NCBI GenBank assembly: GCA_036571765.1
Contig: BROE01000018.1
Location: 12,378,743 to 12,442,742, forward strand
Source of the DNA: Plecoglossus altivelis
Lineage: Eukaryota; Chordata; Actinopteri; Osmeriformes; Plecoglossidae
Length of the DNA stretch: 64,000 bases
Reading direction: 5' to 3'
The translations under genes were made by a program, and so were the position numbers. The notes under the pieces were generated by a model. It made no database searches. It was not told the origin of the DNA and was given only the letters and a program-made list of their open reading frames with translations. Numbering within the stretch: the first letter of the stretch is position 1; each line of letters opens with the position of its first letter. Positions 36,021-46,919 of the stretch are shown here, in pieces.

Positions 36021-39000
36021 CTGCAGGGGGATAGAGGAGGCTTCAACTATTACTCTGAATGCTAAGTATTACTTAGTATGCATTTCAAAAGGTGTGTACT
36101 TATTTAGAATAAGTATGCAATTTCACTTAGCACTAGAACTAATAATTGAACACTAATTACAATGGTCTCATGTGAGTTTGCTATTGATAAGAGTAAATTG
36201 TATACATTTGTCAGTTCGATTAGATGTTCAGGGTCAGAAAAGAGTACTGGTTAAACATCCATCTATGATTTCTTTCTGCTCACTGAGAGGTCATGGATAG
36301 TGAACTCTGAATCTCTGTCTCTATGAATGTTCAGAGCTGATAGAGACATGATTGAGACTGAAGCCTGGTGTTGTGATGCAATTTATTGTCAGTGGTCCGT
36401 GTAATCTAAAAAACTGTAGATTGATAATACTTACAATTCCAGAACTGAACATTGTCCAATAATGAAGAAAACGACAAAACACCTCACCATCAGTAGATTC
36501 TGTGAAAGCTTTAGGATTTTCATTCAACACGCACCTCTTAGTGTTTTCTCTCTCCTTTTTACTCTTCGATGTGGTTGCAATGCCTCCAGCAGCTCCTCTC
36601 CAATTATCTGGGAGATCACTCTTTCTGGAGGGCAAGCCATAGAAAGACTTCATAAAACACTGTCACTTTACAGTTTACCTCACACATCTAAAAACCGCAA
36701 TATTTGTCTTTCTCTTGAACACTGTTACTTTAGATGTCTGTTGGATATTATTGTAAAGTATTTAAATTTATTTCGCCACAATTTCCCCCACCACACTCAC
36801 CAATATGATACCATGGCACAAGTGTTGATGGCTGTTAATCATGAAGGCAATATGGTCTCCTAACCCAATACATCAGTCAAGTGTGTAAAAAGCAGTCCTA
36901 CATGTCCTACAAATTGAAATTAAATTCCACATTTGTCAAGCTGCATTTACCATCTTTCCCAAAGCATCCCACTTCCTGGTCTTGGAAATGCAGAATATGC
37001 TTCAGCCAATTAGGCTTGTAGAAGTCAGAAAAGCCAGCCAATCCACACAGAAGAACTGGGGAATGAGGATAAAAGATAACAACACACTTTTAAGCATGGA
37101 AAATACATATATAACACAACTGTTTATTCATAATAGGTTCTTTTCCTGAAAATGAGTAGAGCCACAGTCTTCCCCTGGCATTTAAGCACAAACTATTCTC
37201 TTCCTTTTTTAGCATTTTCAAAAAAAGTCACTGTTTTCAATAAAGATGTCCTGGCTTTGGTCCGTGAAGCCATTCTTGATTATGTCCTGATTGCTCTTCA
37301 TCATGTTGGAGCAGAAGATCCTCTGGTATTCTTGCTCTGTCATGTTGATACGTGATGGCCGCATATCTCCCTTCAACATGTTTGAGCAGCCTTTCTGAGA
37401 GAGCAAGAAGACAAAACAAGGAAAGAAAATGAACTGTGAGTTCAAATAAAACAGACAGCTGGAACAGGTCCCTCAGCCAGACTACTAAAGCTGAATAGGT
37501 TAATATAGGCTTCGCAAAATGTATCATCTTGACACATCATCATGAATCTCAACCGCACACTCTGGCAGTCTACTGTGTTCATGTAAGATTTTAATTGGTG
37601 AAGTTCACATTTAGAACAAATTCTAAAGTGTGTAAGATTCCAGTGTGGGTGAGATTCTAATGTGGACATCTCACCATGGACCCAATCATGAAATAGAGGA
37701 GCTGGTGGGAGAGGGAGTAGTGAGGGCAACCAAAGCGTGTCATTGTATCTCGACAGGACTTTGTCACAATGCAGGGGGTCCCGTTGTTTTTCCTGTCCAC
37801 AACAAAGAAGATACAAATCAGTCTGAGATAAGTCTTGTTAGGGTAGCTTTTGACACTTTCTTGGCCCTTGTGAAAGTGGATGGCTTTCTATGACATATAG
37901 CTGTGTGACGCTTCTTTTGTCAAATGTTCTTGGCATGAAGCGAAATGTCAAATTTAATCAGTAATGCTGTTTGTGTGTGTGCAGATTTGTGTGTAAGTGC
38001 TTGTTAGTAAATGTGTAAGTGAGAAATATTTAAATGTAAGAGGGAAGTGCAAGACCTAAATGGGCGTGCAGTCTGTGTGTGTTTACCATGTGCCAAGGAG
38101 CAGTGTCATGCATTTGTCGCTGAGCTGTTCATCATAACACTCCATGCCTCTGGTGGAGTAGTAGGCCAGGGAGGCGTCTGTGGAGCTCCACTCATGTGGC
38201 ACTACCCAGAAGTTCCAGGTAAGCAAGGGCTGAAACTCTGCATGGGTAATCAAAAGAATGGTCACTGTTACTGAATCCAGTGTTTCTTAACTGGTCTAAC
38301 CTCGGGACCCACTTTTGGGTTCGGTAACTTTTACAAATAAAAGTTGTATTTGTTGACAGAGCCAAATCACTTGTCTGTGACCCTCTCCACACCAGCTTGC
38401 AAACCACTTTTTAATTACAACCCACCAGTTGAGAAACACTCCAAGTCAGGAGTGTCGTTAAACGCTTTTTACAGAGGCAAGTGCCCCAGTATAAATCTAC
38501 TGTGCCCCAGTAAAATAAAACTAAAAGTTTGAGTTTTAACTATTTACTTTAATACTCAGTCATTTAGATTCAGAAGTCCAGAAGAAAATGAACGTAGTAT
38601 CCTATCAACTCTTGTGAAATTAAAGCAGGTTAAACAAAAACTCAAATCAATGCACTGAATTTCATTTCAGCGATTGCTTCTGAGCTTGCCAAATAACGAC
38701 TGCAGCATGTGCACAAAAGTCTTGGTGTCAGACTATTTTAAATATAATAATCAAATGAACAATTTCTTAATTTTTGCTTATTTTTGGCATTAAAAGTTTA
38801 ATATCCCAATTGACCAAAACATAAACAACCGTATTGACTGAGTATCCCCCTGCATATGCATGAAATGGTTTGGTCCTAAATTAGGGCACTTCTCAGTGAC
38901 CGTGTTTAGTCGCAGTCAGGAGATGCGCCAAAAATACAGTGATACCAATTTTGCCTAGTAAATCAAAGTCAAAAATTTTCAAAAAAAGACATTGAGAAAT

Positions 39001-42000
39001 AAGAGGGAGGAAAGGCAAAGGAAAGGATGTAACCCAGTTTTTCACTAAAAAAGGTGGGTAGGGTACCCAATAATCTGTGAGCGGTATTAACCTATTTACT
39101 TAATGTCCATGTTAAAATAAGCTTGCTATATCCAGACTACTCTTAGCCAACATTTCATCAACATTTAATAAGTGCAGTGTTAATACCATATTCCAAACCT
39201 TTTGATTTAGAGATCATTTGATTTGTTTTGTAGTACTATAATAACAATCCTAATGTAGAAATTCCATTTTATACGTCAACTTCATTTTCTTGTTGGCAAA
39301 TATGTGCAGCCAAGTTTAAAAATCTGCTGTTTTCATTCATTTTAGATGATGATGTTAACAAATTTTAACTGAAAAGTTAATATATATTTACGTTTTTCTT
39401 CTTTTTATCTTACATTAGGGTTAAGATCATTTGAATTTTATCACTTAATTTTACTATCAAAATGCATTGAGATTAAAAAAGAAGGACCTTTATATGATAA
39501 CTTTTAACCTTCCATCAAATAGTGAACTGCATACTATAAGCAAACTTTCATCAGACTTACAAATCACCAGCAGAAAATGTTGTGCTAGTAGAGTTAAAAC
39601 TGCAAGAAGAAAGACAGTTGCAAGTCTTTGGTTACAGTTATGAAAAGCTTTTGATGGGTCAGATAGGTTCTCGACATGTGACAGGTGACAACAGCAGCGC
39701 AGAAGGGGACCAAAATCCATGAATACACCCTTACAGATCAGATGTAATGACAAGCTTTCCAATCATCTTATTTTTACATAACAGCGGTGCTTCATGTAAT
39801 ATTGTTAGCTGCTGACCTCAACTGGGGACGTTGTTGAGCGGTCGAAGGAATACTTTGAGGATCTCTCCAATCCTGCTGTCACATCTTCCGAGGAGGAAGT
39901 AGAGGCTGAGGACCCGGAGGTGGACTCATCGATCACCCAGGCGGAAGTCACCCAGGTGGTCGGTGGGCTACTCGGTGGCAAAGCCCCGGGGGTAGATGAG
40001 ATCCGTCCTGAGTATTTTAAGTCTCTGGATGTAGTGGGGCTGTCGTGGCTGACACGTCTCTTCAACATTGCGTGGCGTCTTGGGACGGTGCCACTGGACT
40101 GGCAGACCGGGGTGGTGGTACCCCTTTATAAGAAGGGGGACCGGAGGGTGTGTTCCAACTACAGGGGAATCCCACTCCTCAGCCTCCCTGGTAAGGTCTA
40201 TGCCAGGGTACTAGAGAGGAGAATCCGACCGATAGTCGAACCTCGGATTAAGGAGGAGCAGTGTGGGTTTCGTCCTGGTCGCGGAACACTGGACCAGCTC
40301 TACACACTTTATCGGGTGCTTGAGGGTTCATGGGAGTTTGCCCAACCAGTTCACATGTGCTTTGTGGACCTGGAGAAGACGTTCGACCGTGTCCCTTGCG
40401 GTGCCCTGTGGAGGGTTTGCTGGGAGTACGGGGTCCAGGGCCCTTTGCTCAGGGCCGTCCGGTCCCTGTATGACCGGAGCAGGAGCTGTGTTCGCATTGC
40501 CGGTAGTAAGTCGGACCTGTTCCCTGTGCATGTTGGGCTCAGGGCTGCCTTTTGTCACCGGTTCTGTTCATTGTTTTTATGGACTGAATTTCTAGGCACA
40601 GCCAGGGGCCGGAGGGTGTCTGGTTCGGGGGGCACAGGATCTCATCTCTACTATTCACAGATGACGTTGTCCTGATGGCTTCATCGGAAAGGGACTTGCA
40701 GCATTTCGGCTGCAGTTTGCAGCCGAGTGTGAAGCGACCGGGGTGGGAATCAGCACCTCGAAATCTGAGGCCATGGTTCTCGACCGGAAGAAGGTGGCTT
40801 GCTCCCTCCGGGTGGGTGGGGAGTCCTTGCTTCAAGTGGAGGAGTTCAAGTATCTCAGGGTCTTGTTCACGAGTGAGGGAAGGACGGAACGTGAAATTGA
40901 TAGGCTGATCGGTTCAGCGGCTGCAGTAATGCGGTCTCTGTACCGGTCAGTCGTGGTGAAGAAGGAGCTGAGCCGGAAGGCAGAGCTCTCAATCTACTAG
41001 ACGATTTACGTTCCAACTCTCACCTATGGTCATGAACTTTGGGTTATGACCGAAATGATGAGATCACGGATACAAGTGGCCGAAATGAGTGGCCGGGCGC
41101 TCCCTTAGAGATAAGGTGAGGAGCTCGGTCACATGGGAAGAGCTCGGAGTAGAGCCGCTGCTCCTCCACGTCGAGAGGAGCCAGCTGAGGTGGCTCGGGC
41201 ATCTATCTCGGACGTATCTCGGACCTGGACGCCTCCCCCGGGAGGTGTTCCAGGCATGTCCTACCGGGAAGACCCAGGACATGCTGGAGGGACTATGTCT
41301 CTCGGCTGGCCTGGGAACGCCTCAAGATCCCCCCGGAGGAGCTGGAGGAGGTGTGTCTGGAGAAGGAAGTCTAGGCCTCCCTGACTGCTGCTCAGACTGC
41401 TGCCCCCGCGACCCGTGAAGCATCAAAAACAGTATCAAAAACAGTATTTGCGCTCATAATAATGTGCTCTCGCATTAATTAGTGATGTCCCTGCCAATGC
41501 TGGTATTAAACTTGCGGGGGCCTGTACCACAGACGAGGTTTATGTCTAACAATGGCCCCGATCTCACCAAAATGAAAAAAACAATTAAATATTCAGTGTG
41601 AAAGAAATTACGTAGGTTGTTAAATTGATCTGAAAAGTATTCTAAGAGGATGACTGAAACAGTTCCAGATCCCTGATGTCAAAAGTCAAAACTTATTCAG
41701 CATAATCGAAGAAGGTCGTCATGTGTATTATTACCTCGGTAGTATTTTGGATCGTTTTCTGCTAGTGCCGAGACTGCCTTCTTGAGACTCTGATTCAGGC
41801 GCTTAAGAAGTGCTACGGCTGAGGTGCGCTGAGCCCAGCTGACCGGGTCTGTGTGCGGCCATGTCCGGATTGCCTCCTTAAATTCAGCTAGCGGGACGAT
41901 ATGGATATACCGCAAAAGAGAATAGGAGTATTACCAAAATTAGGAACACTGTTAAAAATAGGGGAAAATAGGAGCCTTACACACCATTATACATCATATG

Positions 42001-42423
42001 TGATATTACATTCTGCCTCTTCACGCATGTTTTGTGATGTGGACAAGTTGATGCAACATAAAGTTAAACAAAACTGTTGCTTCTAATTAGGGTAAACATA
42101 TGTAATCCGAACAAGAGACAAGCAAATGTGCGGCGTTGGCTGGCGCAGAAACTACAATCGTCAAGCAACCCCATCATGAAATGTGAGATTGGTGTATGTT
42201 ATAGTAAGATTGAGAAAACATTGAACTATACCTTCTTAATCATATTTAACTTACCCTGTAATATCCAGTAGCCAACCACTCCGTCGAGATTTATATTTTG
42301 GTGTTCATTTTCCAGGAACAACACGCCCTTGGCTAGACTGCTGAGGATGTCATCAATGACCTCTTCATGCGACGAAGTAACTGAAATAATAGCAAATAGT
42401 GCGACTAGATAGAACCTTGTCAT
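35917..42423 (-). CDS. C16orf89/DUF4735-family secreted protein, complete
   Basis: Eight exons on the minus strand: 42423-42255, 41887-41735, 38237-38087, 37792-37675, 37394-37232, 37055-36951, 36624-36535, 36020-35917. They join in one frame to 350 codons and TGA, close to the human protein. Residues 1-17 form a signal peptide (MTRFYLVALFAIISVTS). Landmarks: NINLDGVVGYWILQ, AIRTWPHTDPVSWAQRTS, GCPHYSLSHQLLYFM, RIFCSNMMKSNQDI, CGLAGFSDFYKPNWLK, RVKRREKTLRDGCSSHMTGV. Cysteines recur with human-like spacing, fitting a secreted disulfide-bonded protein. Biochemical function is unknown; the human gene is thyroid-enriched. Intron 2 holds a LINE. No frame break is seen, so it is probably active. 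I recalled the family from memory of C16orf89, not from a search. Confidence 0.87.
36535..36624 (-). CDS. C16orf89-like exon 7
   Basis: 90 bases after gccctccag; donor gtgcgt. Reads ERVISQIIGEELLEALQPHR and RVKRREKTLR. The basic RVKRREK resembles a proprotein-convertase-like or nuclear-type basic patch; the human protein has the same run. Confidence 0.85.
36951..37055 (-). CDS. C16orf89-like exon 6
   Basis: After ttccccag; donor gtaaat. Completes the split I codon and reads LLCGLAGFSDFYKPNWLKHI. Confidence 0.88.
37232..37394 (-). CDS. C16orf89-like exon 5
   Basis: After ctctcag; donor gtgact. Reads KGCSNMLKGDM, then YQRIFCSNMMKSNQDI and SQDIFIEN. Confidence 0.9.
37675..37792 (-). CDS. C16orf89-like exon 4
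   Basis: After gtggacag; donor gtgaga. Phase 2 entry makes a split W codon. Reads TPCIVTKSCRDTMTRFGCPH and YSLSHQLLYFMIGSM. Confidence 0.87.
38087..38237 (-). CDS. C16orf89-like exon 3
   Basis: After cccatgcag; donor gtaaac. Reads EFQPLLTWNFWVVPHEWSST and CYDEQLSDKCMTLLLGT. A MITE begins only 41 bases upstream of its acceptor. Confidence 0.87.
38278..38441. mobile_element. hAT-type MITE beside a splice acceptor
   Basis: CAGTGTTTCTTAACTGG on the left and the reverse complement CCAGTTGAGAAACACT on the right, with gggacccac inside. Target duplication not recognisable. Confidence 0.7.
38442..39806 (-). other. C16orf89-like intron 2, proximal part
   Basis: AT-rich, no exon seen. Confidence 0.45.
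39807..41418 (+). mobile_element. APE-type LINE (RTE-like), copy 1, 5'-truncated
   Basis: Sits in intron 2 of the C16orf89-like gene, antisense to it. The reverse transcriptase reads GGKAPGVDEIRPEYFKSLDV, NYRGIPLLSLPGKVYARVLE, CGFRPGRGTLDQLYTLY and MCFVDLEKTFDRVP. It begins at the same point as 53381 in copy 2 (ctgctgacctcaactgggga). The clade is not certain. Confidence 0.88.
39920..41418 (+). pseudogene. reverse transcriptase of LINE copy 1, broken
   Basis: Open from 39920 to 40675 as one 251-codon frame, then shifted. The catalytic FADD region lies in another frame as LLFTDDVVLMASS near 40650-40680, with Ala replaced by Thr. Further shifts follow in VEEFKYLRVLFTSEGR and QLRWLGHLSR. The protein cannot be made. 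Confidence 0.85.
41735..41887 (-). CDS. C16orf89-like exon 2
   Basis: After cccgctag; donor gtaata. Reads AEFKEAIRTWPHTDPVSWAQ and ends DPKYYR. Confidence 0.88.
42255..42423 (-). CDS. C16orf89-like exon 1, signal peptide
   Basis: ATG at 42423; 56 codons plus one base before gtaagt. Hydrophobic N terminus, then EEVIDDILSSLAKGVLFLEN. Confidence 0.88.
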
Positions 42424-42538
42424 CTTTTTACAAAATTCTCTCGTCGATATGTAAGTCTTGTCACTTCGAGAAATGGGACTGAAGATGAGACTTGTAAGCC
42501 AAGTGTATGTGTGTGGGTTGGCATAAACCGTAGCCTGT

Positions 42539-42544
42539 CACGTG
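42539..42544. promoter_or_regulatory. E-box upstream of the C16orf89-like gene
   Basis: CACGTG palindrome 116 bases upstream of the start codon, in a likely 5' flank. No clear TATA box. Functional role is a guess. Confidence 0.3.
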
Positions 42545-42799
42545 AGCTCGCATACACTGAGGAGACAATATTCTGCAGGGTTTAACAACTTGAAAATAAT
42601 GTTGAATGGTTAAAGTATTGTGAATTAGGTTTGATTAATTCAGTGAATTGAAGTTCCAGAAGTGTCTCCTTGAGTAGAAACTTTGGGTACATATACTTTA
42701 CCGGAGTAATTATTCTTCAGACGACTTTTTACTTTGCATTATCTGTACATTGTACTTAAAAAAAAGAAGGCATTGTTACTCCCGTTTCAGTTCGGCTTC

Positions 42800-43055
42800 T
42801 TTTCAAACATCTTTTGTTGCATCAGAAAATGGGCTTCCATAAAAGGCGCCCCCACGGTAGAAGCGCACGCAAACCACTTGAAACGGAAAGTGGAGGATTT
42901 TGTCTTGCTATCACAAGCAAACAGAGGGGAGAAAGATCCCACATTGTAATTTTTTAAACGGAATTTAGGAGATGAATGTCAGTTATTTGCGTAAATAACA
43001 GATGTTCTTCTCAACAAAAAATTCTTCAAACTTGTCATTCAAACTGTATAGAAAC
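42800..43055 (-). repeat. unnamed dispersed repeat, copy B
   Basis: Reverse-complement partner of 11640-11880. Shares gagaagaacatctgttattt and ctttccgtttcaagtgg on the minus strand. Confidence 0.65.
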
Positions 43056-44760
43056 GAACGCAAACCAACGTTCTTGCTCCACCACATCGCATTCTGTGGA
43101 AATATATCCCAGCTACGATTGCCAAAGGAAATGTATTTTATTTAGCAGAGTAAAAGTATTTTCACATGGCTCTTCTTGCTAATGTATAGGTTAAAAGGAA
43201 TGCAATTTAATGCACTTAGCCCACTCCATCCAGAAAATCAGCTGTCCTGAAAACAGATCAAAGGTTCGCATGTGTGGAGTACACCTAGAGAGTGGACATA
43301 TTTATTTGTATGAAGTCCTTTTGGCTACCTGGGGAAACCCTTCAAAGGACCCACACCACAGAATATAGCTATAGGGCCAGCCAATCCGGAATGGGAAATA
43401 TGGGCATATGGGAGGAGCAGAAAGGGTGTGAGAAGATTGACCAAAATGATGAGGACAATGGTGGCACACCGAGAGTTGCTTCGTTGTATAGATAGAAGAA
43501 GTTGGTTGACAGTGTAGAACCTGCTTGTTTTTGGTTATCGGTATCTGTGTCGCAGAGGAGTTGAGTTTGTGACGGCTCATGGGGGAAAATCTACACCTCT
43601 GGCTTGGTAGGTTTCCAAAGATCACCGCCAACCAGAGAGTAACACGTTGCAGCATCAAGTGGAGTGCACTCGCTGTTGGCTAAGCATGGCTCCACATTTG
43701 GTACTTTGTTGGTTCATCACCTCTGTCCCATGCTTCTTCGCGCCAGAGAGTGGGCACTGCCAGGCCATTCTACTGCGGCCTTGGACATGCTTGTCACTCA
43801 CCTGTTCTTTGGTGAGTAGCACTCTGCGGGGGGGAAAAAACACTCTCAACAAGCAGCTTGGTGTCAAGGTCGCAAACATTAATATTGGAAAAGGCTGCAG
43901 AAGGACAACCGTAGAAATAATCTATTCTGAACTGATATGAACACTGAATTGGATGCGTCAGTGAACTGGGTGAACTTTGAATGTGAAGAAGTTTTTTTGT
44001 TTGTTTCAATTGTACCTTTCTGTCGATGCCGCCGTGTAAAGGTTTATCGTGAGTTAACTGCATTCATATATATATCAGGTTTTTTCAATCAGGAGAGACC
44101 TGGGAAGTTGAAGTTAGTTTATTTACATATATAAATGTATAAAAATTGGGCTTAGACCCCGAAGGAATTATAGATCAAAGGGTGCCTGCCCTGCCTATAA
44201 TAAGAATCCTCCGCGGAGTCCAGACACTGGTGGTGGTGACAGCAGCCGAAGATGATCTAGTCAGATGAGGCGAAGACCAGGCACCTGGAGGTGGCAGGAA
44301 GACGAAGGATTGCACACTTGATAGCATGGAGAAACTAAACAAGGAGAGAATCGTATTTAAAAAGGCATGAGATCATAGTGATAGACTGAAGCGATAATAA
44401 AGATTGACTATGCTAATTGATAGATGTCAACACTAAACAATGTGGAACTCAGATGATGCCCGATAGAAAGTAGAGCGTTCCTAGCAGGGGAGTGAGAGAG
44501 ATCAAATGAAAATTTTCCGAGTGCAGGGATTGGTCAAAAAGTGTTGGTGGATGTTAGTGGGGCCTCTGATGTTTGATATGTTTACGTCGCTCCTTGTTTT
44601 CAATTAGAAAAGCTCACCGGTGAGGAGGTTAGGTGTCTCCTTTGTAAGAACGTTCCTAACAAATAACACTGTTTCAGTGTGAAATTATTGTTATACATAC
44701 ACTCTATTAAACGTAATATTCTGTTAACTTACATAAGGAATGGTTCCACGCGTTACATAT

Positions 44761-44777
44761 TGGCGTCACAAACTGAA
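44761..44777 (+). other. gypsy primer-binding site
   Basis: tggcgtcacaaactgaa, three bases after the LTR-like end ttaca. It resembles the TGGCGTCAC primer site of fish gypsy elements. Confidence 0.5.
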
Positions 44778-44889
44778 TACATACCTACAGAATACATACC
44801 ATAGTTACTCCTCACTGTCAATCCCAGCCCTGTTAAGTAATTGGTCAGTGGCATTCCACATAGAGTCTTAGTCTGTAGTCGATGTAGTC

Positions 44890-45303
44890 ATGGACGGATT
44901 TAAGGAGCAATTCAAATAGCTGCAAAAGTAATTTGCATAGCTGTCAACGGATATGAGAGAACAGATAGTGCTACTGGAGCAGGCTAGGAGTGAACACAGG
45001 GAGAAGCTGGCAAGACAGGTCATAGAGTAGAAACGCAAACAGTATTTAACAATATTCATACAGAAGGTACAGGAAGTGTAAAGTCCAGGTGAAGTGTGTA
45101 TGGAGGAATGGATAGCAGCATTTAAATCACACAAAGTATGCAGAATCCCCGATGAAGATGAATTCATATTAGTCAAGCAACACTTAAAGAGGGAGGAAAA
45201 AGTAACATTTATACTGATGGTTGAAGATGATACGACTGACATTGCTAATGTTTTCCAGACTCAGAGTTATATAGAGACAAGGTTCCCGTGGGCATTCTTT
45301 TGA
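44890..45303 (+). pseudogene. gypsy gag remnant
   Basis: ATG at 44890; several in-frame stops before an open stretch from 45094 reading MEEWIAAFKSHKVCRIPDED and EFILVKQHLKREEKVTF. Charged, helical, gag-like. Cut off by the LINE at 45318. Confidence 0.45.
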
Positions 45304-45317
45304 GGAAATTTTATGAT

Positions 45318-46440
45318 TGAATCAGAATCGGTTTTATTCGCCATGGAAGATATACAAGCACAGACTTTTCTGTGGCAGGGAAGTGCAAACATAGAACATG
45401 TATGAAACAGGTAGATGAAAATATAATAAAAATCTATTATAAAATACAAATAAGATTAAAAGTGGACACCAGCTGTACAGATGGGGTTAATATAACTATA
45501 GTGAGTGGGGTATATATAGTGCAGGGTGGGGTATATACACAGTAGTGCAACACTGGGGGATATATATATACACAGTAGTGCAAAATCACAGTGGTAGTTT
45601 TAAGAGTTCATGTCATGTGCTAAAGTGGCTTGTGCAGAGTGTAGTAGGAGGATCCCGGAGCGTGGGTGTGGGGGTGTTGGTAGTTTGTGGCAATGTCATA
45701 CTGAGTCCTTGGCCCTGTTGAAGAGGGCAATAGCAGAGGGGTAGAAGCTGTTCCTGTGGAAAGAGGTTTTGGTCCTGATGGACCGCAGCTTCCAGCCAGA
45801 GGGGAGCAGCTGAAGCAAAGAGTGTCCAGGGTGGGAGGAGTCGGCCACAATCTTCCTCACTCGCCTCAAGGACCTCAAGGTGTGCAGGTCCTCGAGGGAT
45901 GGCATGTTGCAGCCTATCACCTTCCCGGTGGCATGGATGATGCGCTGCTGTCTGCTCTTGTCCTTGGCAGTGGCAGTAGCATACCAGACGGTGATGGAGG
46001 AGGTGAGGGTGGACTCAATAATGGCCATATAGAATTGCACCATCATTGTCTTTGGCAGGTTGAATTTCTTCAGCTGCCGCAGAAAGTACATCCTCTGCTG
46101 GGATTTCTTAACCAGTGAGGCGATGTTCAGCTCCCACTTGAGGTCCTTGGAGAGTGTGGTGCCCAGGAAACAGAGGGACTCAACAGTGTTGACCTGGTAG
46201 TCGCACAGGGTGATGGGGGAGAGTGGGGTTGGGTCCTTTCTGAAGTCCACAACCATCTCCACTGTCTTCAGAGCATTTAGCTCGAGTTTGTTCTGGCTAC
46301 ACCAGGTCAACAGGTTGTCAGCTTCCCTTCGGTAGTCAGACTCAGGGGAGAAGAGCAAAGGGGAAAGGACGTAGCCTTGTGGAGCTCCTGTGCTGATTGA
46401 CCTGGAGTCAGAGAGTTAAGTCACCACCGGAGCATAGGAA
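45318..46440 (-). mobile_element. Rex1/CR1-like LINE, 5'-truncated, nested in gypsy A
   Basis: Minus-strand LINE; 3' end reads (minus) aaaaccgattctgattcaat. The coding part 45696-46358 has 220 open codons: LTWCSQNKLELNALKTVEMV, FLGTTLSKDLKWELNIASLV, RMYFLRQLKKFNLPKTM and LLQLLPSGWKLRSIRTKTS. The reverse transcriptase core is missing its catalytic segment. Confidence 0.85.
45696..46358 (-). pseudogene. LINE reverse transcriptase C-terminal frame with internal deletion
   Basis: The frame passes from VLSPLLFS directly to PESDYRREADNL. The related copy at 51572-51981 has about 30 residues between these, including the FADD-type active site. The deletion keeps the frame open but removes catalysis. 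Confidence 0.7.
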
Positions 46441-46919
46441 ACAATTATTAGGTGAGAGAATACGGATATGGATATGACCTTCAAGAGAAACTTTGCAGTT
46501 TAAAGTGACGTGATTCCAAATGCATCTCCAACTCTGACACTACACTTAAAGAACAGTTTATGCTAGGTGTCAGAGATGATATCCTTTGAAGGGAAATGAG
46601 GAGACAGGAAAAAGAACAGCCAACACAGATATTTATTTTCCTAATGCAGGCAGCCATTGACGGGTAAGAGGACACTTCTCAAGCCACTTGTGGAAAAAGC
46701 CACACTTGCGGTGCTGTTAGCAGTGTAGTTACAGAAGAAGCAAGACAGGGCTGTGTCAGGCGAATGCTTCCATGTTGGAGGTGACCAGTGGAGACCATGA
46801 TGGTAAGGCAGAGCGAACCATCAATTACAGCCCACACCCGCCCCCACACCCATGCTTGTGACACAGGGCCACACCCATGGGCGCCTATGGCAACTGTTTC
46901 ACAATCAATGTCATAATAG

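Larger units (their letters stand above)
42424..44094. other. 5' flank of the C16orf89-like gene
   Basis: Holds an unnamed repeat at 42800-43055. A signal-peptide-like frame with a good splice donor at 43686-43810 is noted in the findings but not accepted as a gene. Confidence 0.4.

Noticed and set aside
40263..41384. Plus- and minus-strand frames overlapping the LINE
   Set aside because: Alternative-frame shadows of the reverse transcriptase.
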